64,000 bases of DNA from Pilatotrama ljubarskyi (taxonomy: Eukaryota; Basidiomycota; Agaricomycetes; Polyporales; Polyporaceae), in assembly GCA_022385805.1 (NCBI GenBank), contig MU277738.1, positions 62,001 through 126,000 of the forward strand. The letters run 5' to 3'. Position numbers and translations under genes: made by a program. The notes under the pieces were generated by a model, which had not been told where the DNA came from, made no database searches, and worked only from the letters and a program-made list of their open reading frames with translations. This document shows positions 44,786 to 55,873 of this stretch, piece after piece. How positions within the stretch are numbered: position 1 is the first letter of the stretch; every line of letters starts with the position of its first letter.

Positions 44786-47044
44786 TCATCCAAGCCTCTT
44801 CAGCGTGAGATCGCGCCTCTCACTCCCGCCGCGTCCCTCCGCTGTCTCTTCGACATGTCTCCGCGCCCGTAACGCCCTCTCGTGACCGCCCACGTCCAAC
44901 TCTATCACCTCCACGTCCGCATCTCCACCACCACCAACACCGCCACTACCACTGCCGCCAGCCTTTCTTCGCCCACCAAAGACCTTCAGCTTGCCCACTC
45001 CCTTGCCCCAACGACTCGACCCTCCAGAACGCTTAGACCGGTGCGTCTCGGCAGACGCGAACCCGCGCGACACCGCGCGCTGTGGTCGTGGCATGTGCAC
45101 GACCACTGGATCTGAACTTTCGCTAGCGCCGGCGTGCGATTTCTGGGACAGCGATGGCGAGGACGAAGAGGGATACGCGAGGTCCTCGGGCCCGCGCGCG
45201 AGCGCGTCGTCGCCCTCTTCGAGATCTGCAGGCCGCAGCACCGGGATGCCGAGCGCGGCAGTCGTCTGGAGCATCCGCGCTTGCCTGAAAGGCGAAGTTC
45301 GAACGTAATCATCAGGATCGGCCTGCGCACCCTCGAACACGGATGGAGGACCCGCTCGAGGACGGCTCACCTCGCTTTGCGCCTGGCGTAGACGACCTTC
45401 TCCTTCACCGCGTCGATCTTCTTGTTCACGTAGCGCATCGCGACGTACGTCATCGCCACCATCGCGAGGATCACGACCGCCTTGATCGCGCCCGTCTGGG
45501 GCGAGTTGCCTGTACGCGCAATCGATCGAGGCGGTGAGCACGCGAGACCTCGGACCGAGGTGCGACGCCTGTCGACGCGGACGCGGACGTGCGGGACATA
45601 CTGACGCACCGTTTGTGGACTGTGCGACGCCGATGTAGGTCGTCGCGAGCTGCTTCGGAAGGGAGAGCGTCGCGGAGACGAAGAACGCCCAGATGCTCAT
45701 CCCGCAGGTCGAGAAGATCGCCGTGAGCACTGCGGCCGAGGGCGCGCCAGTCAGCAACGCTGCGGGGGAGAACGTGAATGTGCGGGGCGCTCACGATGGC
45801 CGGGGATGAAGGTGAGGCGCATGACGGTGGGCACGACGAGCCCGCCCTCGCGCACGACCTGCGCGTAGAGCGCGTACTTGAGCCGCTTCTCCTCCATCTT
45901 CTTTCCGCGCGCCGTGCAGCACCATTTGAATGCGCTGTTCCACGGCGAATGCGAGGGGCGGATAGAGGGCCGCGGTGAGAGGGCGAAAGCGTGGAGGTAT
46001 GAACAGAAGGACGCACTAGAAGTTGCCGAGCTCGCCGAGCAGCGTGCCCGCTGCGACGATCCCGAAGCCGACCCATATGCCCCAGACGTCCCCGCACAGG
46101 ATGGCGATGATCTCGTGGCCGAATAGCTGGCGCGCGAGGCTGGGTCAGCGCTTGGTATAGGCAAACAGACCCGGGAGGGCGCGCAGGACGTACGGGAGGG
46201 AAGGATAGGATGAACATGATCGCAATTGGGATGACCCACCCGGCTGGGGTGCTGGAACGGTGGACCATGAGGTGAGCGCCCGCTTCGCGTACTACGCCGA
46301 AGATGAAGATGTACGCACTCGTGCATCCAGTCTGCGAAGGGACGCATCCACGTTACGATGCGCTGCTGGTACGACAAGAAGACAGCGACAAACACGATCC
46401 CGGAGATGATCGCGGTGAGTGTGACTAGAATATTTCGTCAGAGCGAACCTCACGGCCATTCCGACAGACACGACCGCATCTCGCAGTCCATTCGCGCTCG
46501 CAGTCGAAGAGGATGGTTTAACACCATAGGACAATGTACGGAAGCGTACGCACATATCCCGCGTTTGTTCGCGTACCGCTTTGGGCGCAGGTAAGGCTTG
46601 ATATCCCCGATAACCTTCGTCTTCCTCTCCAGTAGGCGCGCCTCGTTAAGCGTCGGGCTCGGCGTGCGCAGCACCTCGCGTACGACCACCTCCGCAGCGG
46701 ACCCCGCCTTATCACCGTCGAACATCGACTCCTCTCCGTCAGGGAGCGGTGGAGGGTGCAGCGTGGGTGAAGCGCCCAGGTGAGGAGAAGTCAAGACGTC
46801 TGGAGAGCCGCTTGTGCGAGTAGGGTCACCGGGCTGAGCCTGTATGGCGGCGGCGGGGATTGACGGGTGCGCGAGCGGGACTCGGATCGACGAGGATGTC
46901 GGAGGGTACATGTGGGCGACACTTGGTGCGGAGCGTGGACGTTCGTGTAGTTGTGGATCCGCGGGTATCCTGGGTGGTGGTTTGGAGAGGTTAGTGCAAG
47001 CTACAGAAGTCAGAGACGAAGGGAGAGACATACTCGACGATCAT
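44786..47044 (-). CDS. TVP38/VTT-type membrane protein, copy 2, about 532 residues
   Basis: Nine minus-strand exons: 47044-47034, 46969-46554, 46424-46319, 46251-46194, 46126-46017, 45934-45795, 45729-45610, 45509-45371 and 45284-44786. Core exon sizes match copy 1 exactly for four exons (106, 58, 110 and 140 nt) and nearly for the next two. Visible core: LTAIISGIVFVAVFLSYQQR, GWVIPIAIMFILSFPPLFG, EIIAILCGDVWGIWVGFGIV, TARGKKMEEKRLKYALYAQV, MRLTFIPGHLLTAIFSTCGM and SLPKQLATTYIGVA. The N-terminus is longer and the tail is glycine-rich (GGSGSGGVGGGGD) with a basic stretch. Likely a Golgi/ER membrane protein, by family. It may instead begin at ATG 47031 without the first intron. Confidence 0.9.
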
Positions 47045-47524
47045 GGTTGCAAGCGCAGTTCGGAAGACAGTTACGATAAGTCAGAGCGATACCGACTGTG
47101 ACCAAAGCTGCGACCGCAAGAAGTTGTTCTCGCCAGTGGACCAGGATAAGATGAGTAATGGTGCACACCGACGGGGGCGTGAAATGAGAGAGCCTTTACG
47201 CGCGGATGAACGCTGCCTCTCGCTTTATGTACACCGCAGCGTGCCAAACTCAGTTCCGCACGGAAGCATCCTCAGATGCGCACTTCGAGGCCGAGGCCGC
47301 AACACCTGAGAATGCCTGCGGGTTGTATTGGCTGGGTGGTGGGTGTCAACAACACCGCCCTGGCGCGAACCGCGGCTCGTCCGCCAAGAATGCGGAAGAG
47401 TACGTGAATGCCCCACACGGCGTTCTCATGGGTGGCTTCTTGCCCAGGGAGACGGAGTGTACCCGCTCGGTGCGCCCTGCCGCTCCGGTCCGGTATGCGC
47501 TGAGGAAACGCGCAACGGGTTGAC

Positions 47525-47743
47525 CTACGGTCTCGCGAGCGCATAGGATTCGCTGCGGATAGACTTGAGATGCTCGCAGTGCGCTGCGTCCATGTACATT
47601 TCGAGGAGGAGGCGGTGGTGCTTGAGGAAAACGATGCGGGAGAAGTTCTGTTGCACGGAGAGTTCGGCATGGTGGCGTAAGAGGCATGTGTCGTCTCCGG
47701 GACAAAGACGGCTATAGAGCGACGATGGCTGCCGGAGCAGCGT
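47525..47743 (-). CDS. possible terminal exon or relic, function unknown
   Basis: A minus-strand frame ending in TAG at 47525 reads LTLLRQPSSLYSRLCPGDDT, then CLLRHHAELSVQQNFSRIVF and LKHHRLLLEMYMDAAHCEH, ending SESYALARP. The amphipathic, well-balanced composition looks coding. Upstream it meets a stop within about 20 bases and no splice partner could be found, so it may be a relic of a gene. Confidence 0.3.
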   Translation of the reverse strand, partial: TLLRQPSSLYSRLCPGDDTCLLRHHAELSVQQNFSRIVFLKHHRLLLEMYMDAAHCEHLKSIRSESYALARP

Positions 47744-48256
47744 GAGGGCGCATTATCTGGGCTATGCTGTGTGCGACAGTGACGAGAGGATGGGGGACCG
47801 ATGTCTCGCGGATGGCGTAAGGGCGGGCCGCTTGTAGTAGGCGAGCGCTGAGGGAGAGAGTCAGAAGAAACAAGAACTGTATACAGGTAGAACACCTACT
47901 TCCTGCTGCCTCTACAGTCCCCCAAAGACTGTCCCGCTGCTCTCATAGGTGGAAGTATTGCTTGTTATATGTCAATGCGACTCCAAGTGGTGGAGGATGT
48001 TCACCATGGCCACGGGTGATAAATCACAGCTGAACGCTATCCTATGTTGGCTCAGAGCCCCTCGTTAGGCAGTGAATCATGTCTGTCATGAGTCATGGTT
48101 CAAAGTACCATCGTCGTGAACATAGAGTATCCGCGAAGATGGTAGTTGTGGTGGATGCTCTATGATATATGAAACGTTGCGAAGCGCCCGAGAGACGCGT
48201 CGCGAGTCGCGCGTGTGGCGGGAGGAGCCCCCACAGCGACGTCATAGCCTTGCCCC

Positions 48257-48264
48257 AATATAAC
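48257..48264 (+). promoter_or_regulatory. TATA-like box
   Basis: AATATAAC lies about 106 bases before the ATG at 48370, within a CCCCAATATAACACC context typical of fungal TATA promoters. Confidence 0.4.
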
Positions 48265-48369
48265 ACCTCGTCTGCGACGCTTCTTCTCCTTACTCTTTTC
48301 GACTGTCTATCCGTTCTGCAACACTTGCCAAACAACACGTATATACTCATCAACCAACACCAGACCACG

Positions 48370-48977
48370 ATGAGCAACTACGGTACGCCTCTCCTCGCGC
48401 TCACTCCAGACAGAACCAGCCCAGCTCACCACTCTCTCCCCTATCTTTGCAGCCAGCGACAGACAAGCCGACCGCGACTTCGCCTTCCAGACCGGAAACT
48501 ACCCACCCGAGAACGACAGTACGTTCCCCGTCCTCTCCGCCTCATCTCACAAAGTCACTAACTCACCCCCCCACAGCGACCTCCGAAGGCGGCTACGGCT
48601 CCCCCGACACCTTCTCCCCCCGCTCCCAGCGGCGCGCCGACCCCTTCGAGACCCAGGCCCAGCAAACCGGCCTCGTCGACCAGTCCGTCGACGGCGGCCC
48701 CCTCGCGCCCGAGATCCAGGACGCGAAGCAGGGCGCCGACCCCCGCGCGCGAGAGCAGTTCGCGCACGAGGCGCGCCGCGACTTTGCCCACCCCTCCCAG
48801 GCGCAGTCCAGGAAGCCCGGGCTGGAGGGCGCGCGCGGGCTGAATCCGTACGACCGGAACCCGGACACGCTCGACGAGGCGCGGGAGATGCTGGCGAGCA
48901 GCTATGCGGACCAGAGGGGACGGCAGTTCGAGAGCTCGGGCGCGGCGAGTAACGAGGGCGATCCTGAGGCGTTCTAG
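48370..48977 (+). CDS. small hydrophilic protein, about 159 residues, function unknown
   Basis: Exons are 48370-48382, 48453-48518 and 48577-48977. The first exon encodes only MSNY plus one base; the intron starts gtacgc. The protein is hydrophilic and probably disordered: NYPPENDTTSEGGYGSPDTF, then DPFETQAQQTGLVDQSVDGG, LNPYDRNPDTLDEAREMLAS and a C-terminus NEGDPEAF. No domain is recognised. The third exon is very GC-rich, with strong codon-position bias, which suggests a well-expressed gene. Confidence 0.75.
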
Positions 48978-49326
48978 TCGCGAGTTGGATAGGGAACGGA
49001 ACGGACGGATGGACGGACTTGTACGATAGACATTTGACCGTCAACGCCCTGTGATTTTTCGCGAAAGCAAGATGGGGGCGGCACACGCAGACGAGCAAGC
49101 GTTGGCCAATGCAGACCGGGTGAGAAGCATTAACAAATGGATATTTTTGCGGCACCCGCATCCCTGCGGTCGCGCGACAAATAACGAGAACACACATGAA
49201 AGGACCGCCGGACGTCGGACCCTCTAACGACCCGTCCCATCCCGTTCCGGTCAATATTGTACTGTAGTACCGTACACACGCGCCCCATCCGCGTCCACCA
49301 GGCAACCGAACGAGAGGAAGAACGCC
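48978..49326. other. convergent intergenic region
   Basis: Between the stops of the small protein gene and PHO88. No gene seen. Confidence 0.5.
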
Positions 49327-50372
49327 TTACTCTTCCTTCTTGCCGACCTTCTTCTCGGCCTCGTCGATCGCAGCCTTGTCCGTCAGCGGGTCCGCCGCCG
49401 CTGCAAATTAGCCCAGCAGTCATCAGCATCGAGACGTCTGCAGCACACTACCAACCAAGACTCACCACCGAACATGCCGCCGGTCTTGAACGGCCGCTTG
49501 AGGTCGCCCTCGGCGGGCTTGTTGAACACGTGGATCGCGACCGGCTTCGCGTCGTACAACGTCTTGAGGCCCATGAGCGCCTGGATGAACAGCGGCTGCG
49601 TGTACCTATCGTGCGATTCAGACATCAGCATTCGGCTGTATGAGACGCGGGACGCGGGAGCACGAGTGCGTGACGCAGACGGGAGACGCACCCGAGGTAG
49701 AGATGCATGAACGCCATCATCGCGAGGCCCATGTACACCCCGCGCACGAGCTTGGAGGTCTCCGCGAGGTCGTAGTCGCGCACCGTCGTCGTCACGAGCT
49801 TGCTCTCATCCTTGTTCTGCGGGAACCGTTCGATCAGCTTCCCCCGACCGGGGCAGCTGCAGTGTGGGCGGAACGTACCATGGCATTGGGCTCGACTGCG
49901 GATGCGAGAAACGAGATGTGAGAGGTCAGAGCCGGGTTATGACGTGCGGGTTGGGCACGCGAGAGCGCGGGGGAGATACGCACCGTACTTGAGCACCGTC
50001 TGGTCATTCTTCTTCTTGATCTACACGAGCGCGTCCGAGATGAGCACACAGGTTGAGGATGGAGGACGTGGAAGACGGACCTGCTGCGCGACGTAGTAGT
50101 ACACGCCGAGGACGATGACCTGCGTCGCGACGTACGCGATGCGCACGTACACGAGCACCTGCGGGTCGTCGAACGGTATCCGCCTCGCCACTGTCCCGCG
50201 CGCACCCGAGCGAGCAGCACAGGTGTCGTTCCGGAGTGAGACGGAATGAAAGGGACGAGAAGCGGAAAAAGGGCGGGTGAGCGGCGGGCGCGCTGGCAGA
50301 CGAAAGCGGCGAAGGGGACGGACCTTGCATGGCGGCGAGGGAGATGACGAGGTTGTTCACCGCCGGGTTCAT
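49327..50372 (-). CDS. PHO88: Pho88/SND3-type ER membrane protein, about 183 residues
   Basis: Seven minus-strand exons: 50372-50324, 50190-50081, 50020-49984, 49895-49879, 49816-49692, 49605-49466 and 49400-49327. The sequence MNPAVNNLVISLAAMQVARR, IPFDDPQVLVYVRIAYVATQ, VIVLGVYYYVAQQIKKKNDQ, TVLKYVEP, TTTVRDYDLAETSKLVRGVY, MGLAMMAFMHLYLGYTQPLF, IQALMGLKTLYDAKPVAIHV and LKRPFKTGGMFG matches the Pho88 family along its full length. Pho88/Snd3 is an ER membrane protein of the SND targeting route, first described in phosphate transport. The C-terminus is lysine/glutamate-rich (AEKKVGKKEE). Two introns use the less common donor gtccgt. Length equals that of the yeast protein within a few residues. 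Confidence 0.95.
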
Positions 50373-50949
50373 TGTCGGATAGCCGAGGAGGAGGTGAGGG
50401 TGGGTGGGCGAGAGGGAGGCGGGGTGGAGATGCGGGGGAGGAGGGAGGCGGAGGAGCTGGGACGAGGGGAGCAGGAGTACGGGCGTCCAGAAAATGGGTA
50501 AGACGTGTACCTTCCTTTCTCGGCGTTATCGCTCCTCCAGATGCGGTGCTCCGTCCATCTTATCTTATCGCGTAGAGCTTCAGTTGCAAGTCTCGTGACT
50601 CGAGTAGTAGCGCACCCGCCATTTGTCGAGTCCCTCCCCCGTCATGTTGGAACTAGCTAGAGAAGGTTACCGCCGAGTCTGTGTCCTGCACGTCACCTGG
50701 TGTGCTCAAATCTGGCGATTTCGAGCCTCGACCACATGGATATTTAAATCTCAGTAATAGTCACGGTACTAGTCCGTGGCCTGCGAGCTTCACGGTAAGT
50801 AGTTGATACATGCCCTCGTCGTCCACGCATTGATTGATCACTCTGCAGGGGGCGACCACTCCCATCGAGATCCGTTGCTCGCCAGCTCAGGTGTGCTTCA
50901 TTGCATCGACTAGCTACTGAGGCACTCACCTGTCGTCCGCACACCCCAG
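50373..50949. other. divergent promoter region
   Basis: G-rich leader next to PHO88 (50380-50500), then a spacer to BTB copy 2. No separate gene supported. Confidence 0.4.
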
Positions 50950-52121
50950 ACCTACTCAGAACGGTGTACTATCCGTCGAAGTGATATCTCACCCCCACGC
51001 AGAACATGAAGGCGGAGCCTACCCGGAAATTCGCGACGTGAAGCGTGACGAGAAGCTGTGGTTCGAGGACGGAACCGTGGTTCTCATCGCGGGCGAGGAC
51101 GACGCGCGGGTCGCCTTTCGGGTGTACAAAGGCATCCTTGAGCGCGCATCCCCCGTGTTCAAGGATCTCTTCTCGGCCGCACGGCCGAGCGATGAGGAGT
51201 TCATCGACGACTGCCCCGCCGTCAAACTGACGGACTCCCCAGGAGAGCTGAGGTCGTTCCTGACCCGGTTGTTTGACCCTAACTGCAACATTGCGTGAGT
51301 GCAACGCCTCCTAGCGTTACCCGCCGTAATTCCCTCCGTGTCCACGACCTAATCGCGAATGCTAGGCTGATATGGCCTGGACTTGGTCAAAAGAAGACGA
51401 TATCCTTCGCGCCCCTCGCGAACGTCGCCCGTCTGGCGCACAAATACCAGGCGGACGAGATGGCACGGGCAGCCATCGGTCGCATAGAGAGCATTTTCTC
51501 CCCATCGAAGGGGCACTGGATCGACTTCGAACACACCTGGGAGGAGTACCTAGCGCAAGCCCGCAGCCAGTGCGGCGTGCAGTTCACTGTCGAGGACGCC
51601 GTTGAAGCTGTCAACCTCGCTCGCCTCTTCGATAGGCCCCTCATGCTTCCCCTCGCGCTCTACATGTGCTGCTCTCCCTGCGGAATGGGGTGAAGCGCCG
51701 CGATGGGGTCCTCGAGCGCTTGTCGGACGATGACTACGCCCGTTGTCTGAACGCTATCCCCATCATCGTGCAGGAGTGCTACATCAACCTGCAGAGTGCC
51801 CTGCAGTGGAAGGATGCGGAGAAATTCACCGGATGCACTCAACCGAGTGTATGCAAGGCCAAGGCCAAGGCTGCCAGCGGCAGGTTCCTGGCGCAAAGCG
51901 CTGTTTCGCTAAACCATCTCTTCCTCCGTGCAGATCAACTTTTTCGCTCGGACACGCTCTTGGATGCCTGGGAATACGGGTATACTCACGCCCTTGGCTG
52001 GGCTTGCGGCCCGTGCCTGGAGTCACGGCTGCAGCAGTCGACATCTATGTGCCGCGACGCTTGGCGGAGTCTTCCTGACTGGTTTCTTGACGGAGACCTG
52101 CCGGGCTGGACTGGCCAGTGA
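50950..52121 (+). pseudogene. BTB-domain protein, copy 2, one frame break
   Basis: Exon 1 (about 50950-51294) encodes DEKLWFEDGTVVLIAGEDDA, RVAFRVYKGILERASPVFKD and LFSAARPSDEEFIDDCP, a BTB domain nearest to copy 4. Exon 2 starts at 51366: ISFAPLANVARLAHKYQADE, GHWIDFEHTWEEYLAQARSQ and ARLFDRPLMLPLALYMCC. There the frame breaks at about 51672-51678; the next frame resumes LRNGVKRRDGVLERLSDDDY and ends DLPGWTGQ at 52121, including CGPCLESRLQQSTSMCRDAW. Compared with the intact spacing of copy 3, 13 bases are missing. No in-frame ATG was found for exon 1, so a short upstream exon is likely. Probably a pseudogene unless recoded. Confidence 0.75.
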
Positions 52122-53072
52122 CCCATACATGACATCGCTCGCTGATTCGTGAGCGTCTCTCCTCTCCCGCGCATACGTCTCCTCACGCATGCCGCGACTT
52201 GGCAGAACTCGATCGCATATGAAGCAAAGGGGGCGCATCCGGGAGCTACCGTGTCGCGACCACAGCTCTGTAGCAGTCTGCTCGAATCGCACTGTAGAGT
52301 CCACCCTAGCGCGTCAATACGAAGTAGTACTAAGACCTCCTCGACGAGATCACCCTGATCTCGACGCTCCGATAGGCCTCAGATCCAACAAGTATCTCCA
52401 ACAGCTTCACCAGACCGACTGCACCCGGCATAGGGGCTGCGGTAGTCATCGCGAGATGCCTGCGTCGCCGCTGGGGTCATGAGTGGCTTCAGGACTGGGC
52501 AAAGGGCTCCCTTCGAAGGTGGTCCTTCTGCGTCCCGCCCTACCGCAGCAAGTGGCGAAGTCGCGCGAGCAGTCTGTTCCTTGTTTCGGCCGACATCCAG
52601 ACCCTGCTTACCCGACCCCGAGGACGGCGGGCACGATGTTCAAACTGCAGCGTGGCCGGGAGGTATGTCTTCCATCGCACGCATCGTTTCTCGAACTGAA
52701 TAAGAGCCTACCGCAGCACGCTGTTCGCCGGCGACGGCATACACCTGCGGTAGGTAGCATGATCTCGGAATGCGAACCGTCCGGGTATATATGCAGGGCC
52801 CGCGCGTCGCTTTGTTGTTCAGCTCGCCGCTCTCGTTCGTGACCTACCTGCGCCTCTCAACTGCTTTCTTTCCCGAGTCCTGCAACCTGCAGGATCGCGC
52901 CTGTGGTACAACCCCCCGCAGCCTTCCGTCGGACATAAACCAGTGGCGCTTGTGAGTCCCCTCTCGGTGACCCATATAATTATGCGTAATCTGGGATATC
53001 TACTAGGAGAACAGCCCGTTCCCCTCACCAGTCCGCGCCTTAGACTCTAGAGCCAACTTGGACAGTCCAGAG
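52122..53072. other. intergenic between BTB copies 2 and 3
   Basis: Short plus-strand frames only (52189-52482, 52483-52842); none resembles BTB sequence or can be joined to neighbours. Confidence 0.4.
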
Positions 53073-54331
53073 ATGTCGGATGCCTCCGAGTCCCCGCCTC
53101 CACCAAATCTCCCGGACGACGCCATCTGGCTTGAGGACGGAAACGTCATACTCGTTGCGGGCGCCGCTCGCAAGTTCCGCCTATACAAGGGGCTCCTCGC
53201 CTACCACTCCTCCGTCTTCAGTGACATGTTCTCCGTCGCCGAGCCCCATGTCAGCCCGGAAGACATGTTGGATGGCTGCGCCGTCGTTCACCTCCCTGAT
53301 CCTCCTTGTGCTCTCAACCTCTTCCTCCTGATCATGATAACGTCTGGCTTCGGGTAAGAGCTACTCCCAGGCTGTTTCCGTGTAGCGCTGTGGAGACTGG
53401 CACTGAAACCCTCTCCTTACGCAGCCCGCCTCGCTGGCTGAGATCACGGCTGCCGAGCAGCCTGCGTTTCAGCGAGTTCGCCAGCCTCATCCGCATTGCG
53501 CACAAATACCAGGCAGCCGGCATCCTAGAAGTACTGCAGGAAGCTTTTGTCCATTTCTCCCAGGCATCAAGGGAGCCCTGGGGCTGGGGAACACCTTGCC
53601 AGCCCCCTAAAGCGGTCACAAGCTCTGGGGCGAACGGGAGCACCACTCAATCCGCAGACCGAGGGAAGCCGCGGTGGGGAGGTCGGTATCTCGACGGCAA
53701 ACCCGACGGCTTTTCCCTCGTCGTTTGGGCCGATAACGCGATCGAGGCTGTCAACGTTGCACGTCTCGTCGAAGCAGGCAAGCCAACCTTAGCGGCAATG
53801 CTTTGGCAGTGTTGCCTCGAGGACCCCATACGTCTGCGAGACGGCATTCAACGCGAGGATGGCGTACTCGAGCGGCTTTCCGACGAGGACTGGGTGCGGT
53901 GTGTTACCGCCCAGCCCAAGTTGCTACTTCAGTGTCGGGATAGTGTCGTCCAGACATTCCTGCACGATTCCCTGAGCACTCAGTCGACGTGCTTCGGGCT
54001 TGGCATCTGCATGGGGGTCACGGTCTCGTCAATGCAGAGTGTTCTCAAGGGATATATGCGACGCCCCGGACCACCCGAATTGTCGAGAGCCTTCACCTGC
54101 ATAGATAACAGTCTGAACAGGAATCCCGTCGCTGTGGGGTACAGGGACAGCGAGACGCATGCGTGTACGAATTGCTGGTACGGAGATTCGGAAGCGACAC
54201 CAATCCATTATAGACGAGCTTTGGCAGAAGTTACCGGAGTTGTTCAAATTGTAACTGTTCTGAGGACGGTCCGCTGTTCTACCGTGTACGTAGTAACACC
54301 CCCACTCTTTCCGACGTATTTCTCTATGTAG
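53073..54331 (+). pseudogene. BTB-domain protein, copy 3, late frame break
   Basis: Exon 1 is 53073-53353 (MSDASESPPPPNLPDDAIWL, EDGNVILVAGAARKFRLYKG, LLAYHSSVFSDMFSVAEPH) and exon 2 starts at 53425 (FASLIRIAHKYQAAGILEVL, and later AIEAVNVARLVEAGKPTLAA). It passes CCLEDPIRLRDGIQREDGVL without interruption, unlike copies 2 and 4. After ACTNC (about 54171) the expected family C-terminus continues in another frame as EIRKRHQSIIDELWQKLPEL to a TAA at 54252-54254. The original frame instead runs on to 54331 with unrelated sequence. So one base was probably gained near 54175. The protein may still be made with an altered tail. Confidence 0.7.
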
Positions 54332-54682
54332 CCCACGTAGCGCCGACAGCGAACAGCGGCTTGCAAGTGGGGCCCCTCCTAGGCTCGTATGTCTAGAGGT
54401 AATTTGCAGGCAGGCATCTGAGCACGTCCGGTGATCATAGGATGCGCTTGCTGCTCCGACATGACGAAAGTCTACGGACCGGCGTGGGCTGTGAGAAGGA
54501 CACAGTACGGTGCTGCAGTAGCTTCTCTTGCTGCTTACATAGAGCGGCGCCCACCGTGAAGCTAATGGCACGGTGCCGTACAAGGCCCAACTCTCGCTGT
54601 CAGACCTTCCGTCCGCCGTGCACCGCGCTCGCCAATCGCTCTCCGCCCACGCATTGTCTGACAATTCCTTCATCGTGCTGGC
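54332..54682. other. short intergenic region before BTB copy 4
   Basis: Upstream region of copy 4, with no gene of its own. Confidence 0.4.
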
Positions 54683-55873
54683 ATGTCGTCCGAATCGGAA
54701 GTGCTCAACCAGCCGCCGGAAGAGGGGCCGTCGAACATGGACGCAGATGCCGACCAGGAGGACGACGGCAGTGGGTTTGCTCGAGACAAGGAGTTGTGGT
54801 TCGAAGATGGGACGATCGTTCTCCTAGCCGCGGGGACTGACACCACGAAGCCAGTGGCGTTTCGGGTATACAGAGGCATCCTTGCGAGCGCCTCTCCCGT
54901 ATTCAAGGATCTCTTTGCCGCCGCGCAACCAGGAGATGGGGAGTTATTCGACGGGTGTCCTACTGTCAGCTTGGCAGATTCCGCGGGCGCGCTGAGATCC
55001 GTCCTCACCGCTCTGTTCGGATCCAGCTGCGCAATCACGTGAGTTTCTGCTGTGTTGCTATACTTCGAGGCCATCCCAGTCCTCATGAATCATTGTTGAC
55101 CTCGACGATGCGTAGGTTGATGCAATGGGACACTAGAAAATGGGTAAACACTCTCTCCTTCGCATGGGTTGCGTCCGTGGCCCGCGCAGCGCATAAAACC
55201 AGGCGGATGACTTCGCGAACGCCGCGATAGGTCGCATTGAGAAGCTGCTTATTAGAGAGGAGAATCACTGGATCGACTTCACAGGTACCTGGGAAAACTA
55301 CTTAGCGCGGGCCCGTTTGCAATGCGGCATCGATTTCAAGACGGAAGACGCCATGGAGATGGTCAATCTCGCCCGCCTCTTCGACAGACCTCTCATGCTT
55401 CCTCTCGCACTCTACATGTGCTGCCTTGTCGACCCCACACATTGCGGAATGGCGTGAAGCGCCAGGACGGGGTCCTGGAGAAGCTGACCGACGAGGACTT
55501 CACGCGTTGCATCAGAGCGATACCAGCTCTGGCGAACTCATGCTACGCTCATATGCGACGGACCCTCGACTGGTCGGCAGAGGAGCTGTTCAAGGAGTGC
55601 ACTCAGCCGGATGAATGCAAGCAGGCGGCAAAGCAGGCGGCTATCTCCAAGGCTTCGCTCCCAAGAGAGGATTCGTTCAGGTACCTCTTCGTCCGCGCCG
55701 ATAAGAAACCTCCCCGGTCCAGTAGGGCGTGGTCTCGCACTACTTACCCGTTGGACTGGGCATGCGCACCTTGCCTAAAGTTTCGCCTCAAGAGGTCCAC
55801 GGACATCTGCCGTGAAGCATGGCGGCAGCTTCCAACATGGCTTCTCGGTGAGCGGCCGCCGGGGTGGACGTGA
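54683..55873 (+). pseudogene. BTB-domain protein, copy 4, two frame breaks
   Basis: Exon 1 (54683-55038) is intact: MSSESEVLNQPPEEGPSNMD, DKELWFEDGTIVLLAAGTDT and VAFRVYRGILASASPVFKDL. Exon 2 begins at 55116. At about 55193-55198 a base is missing (the frame passes from ARAAHK to QADDFANAAIGRIEKLL). At about 55433-55442 another is missing (ALYMCCLVDPTH, then LRNGVKRQDGVLEKLTDEDF). The remainder reads to 55873, ending ERPPGWT. Very similar to copy 2 throughout, so the two are recent duplicates. With two breaks it is most likely a pseudogene; raw-read errors are the alternative. Confidence 0.8.

Larger units (their letters stand above)
47045..48369. other. intergenic, with a minus-strand coding-like fragment
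   Basis: Contains the fragment described at 47525-47743 and the promoter of the gene at 48370. Other frames look random. Confidence 0.4.

Noticed and set aside
53073..54331. Copy 3 of the BTB family as fully intact
   Set aside because: The open frame to 54331 is long, but the family-like C-terminus lies in another frame from about 54175, so the tail of the ORF is not genuine.
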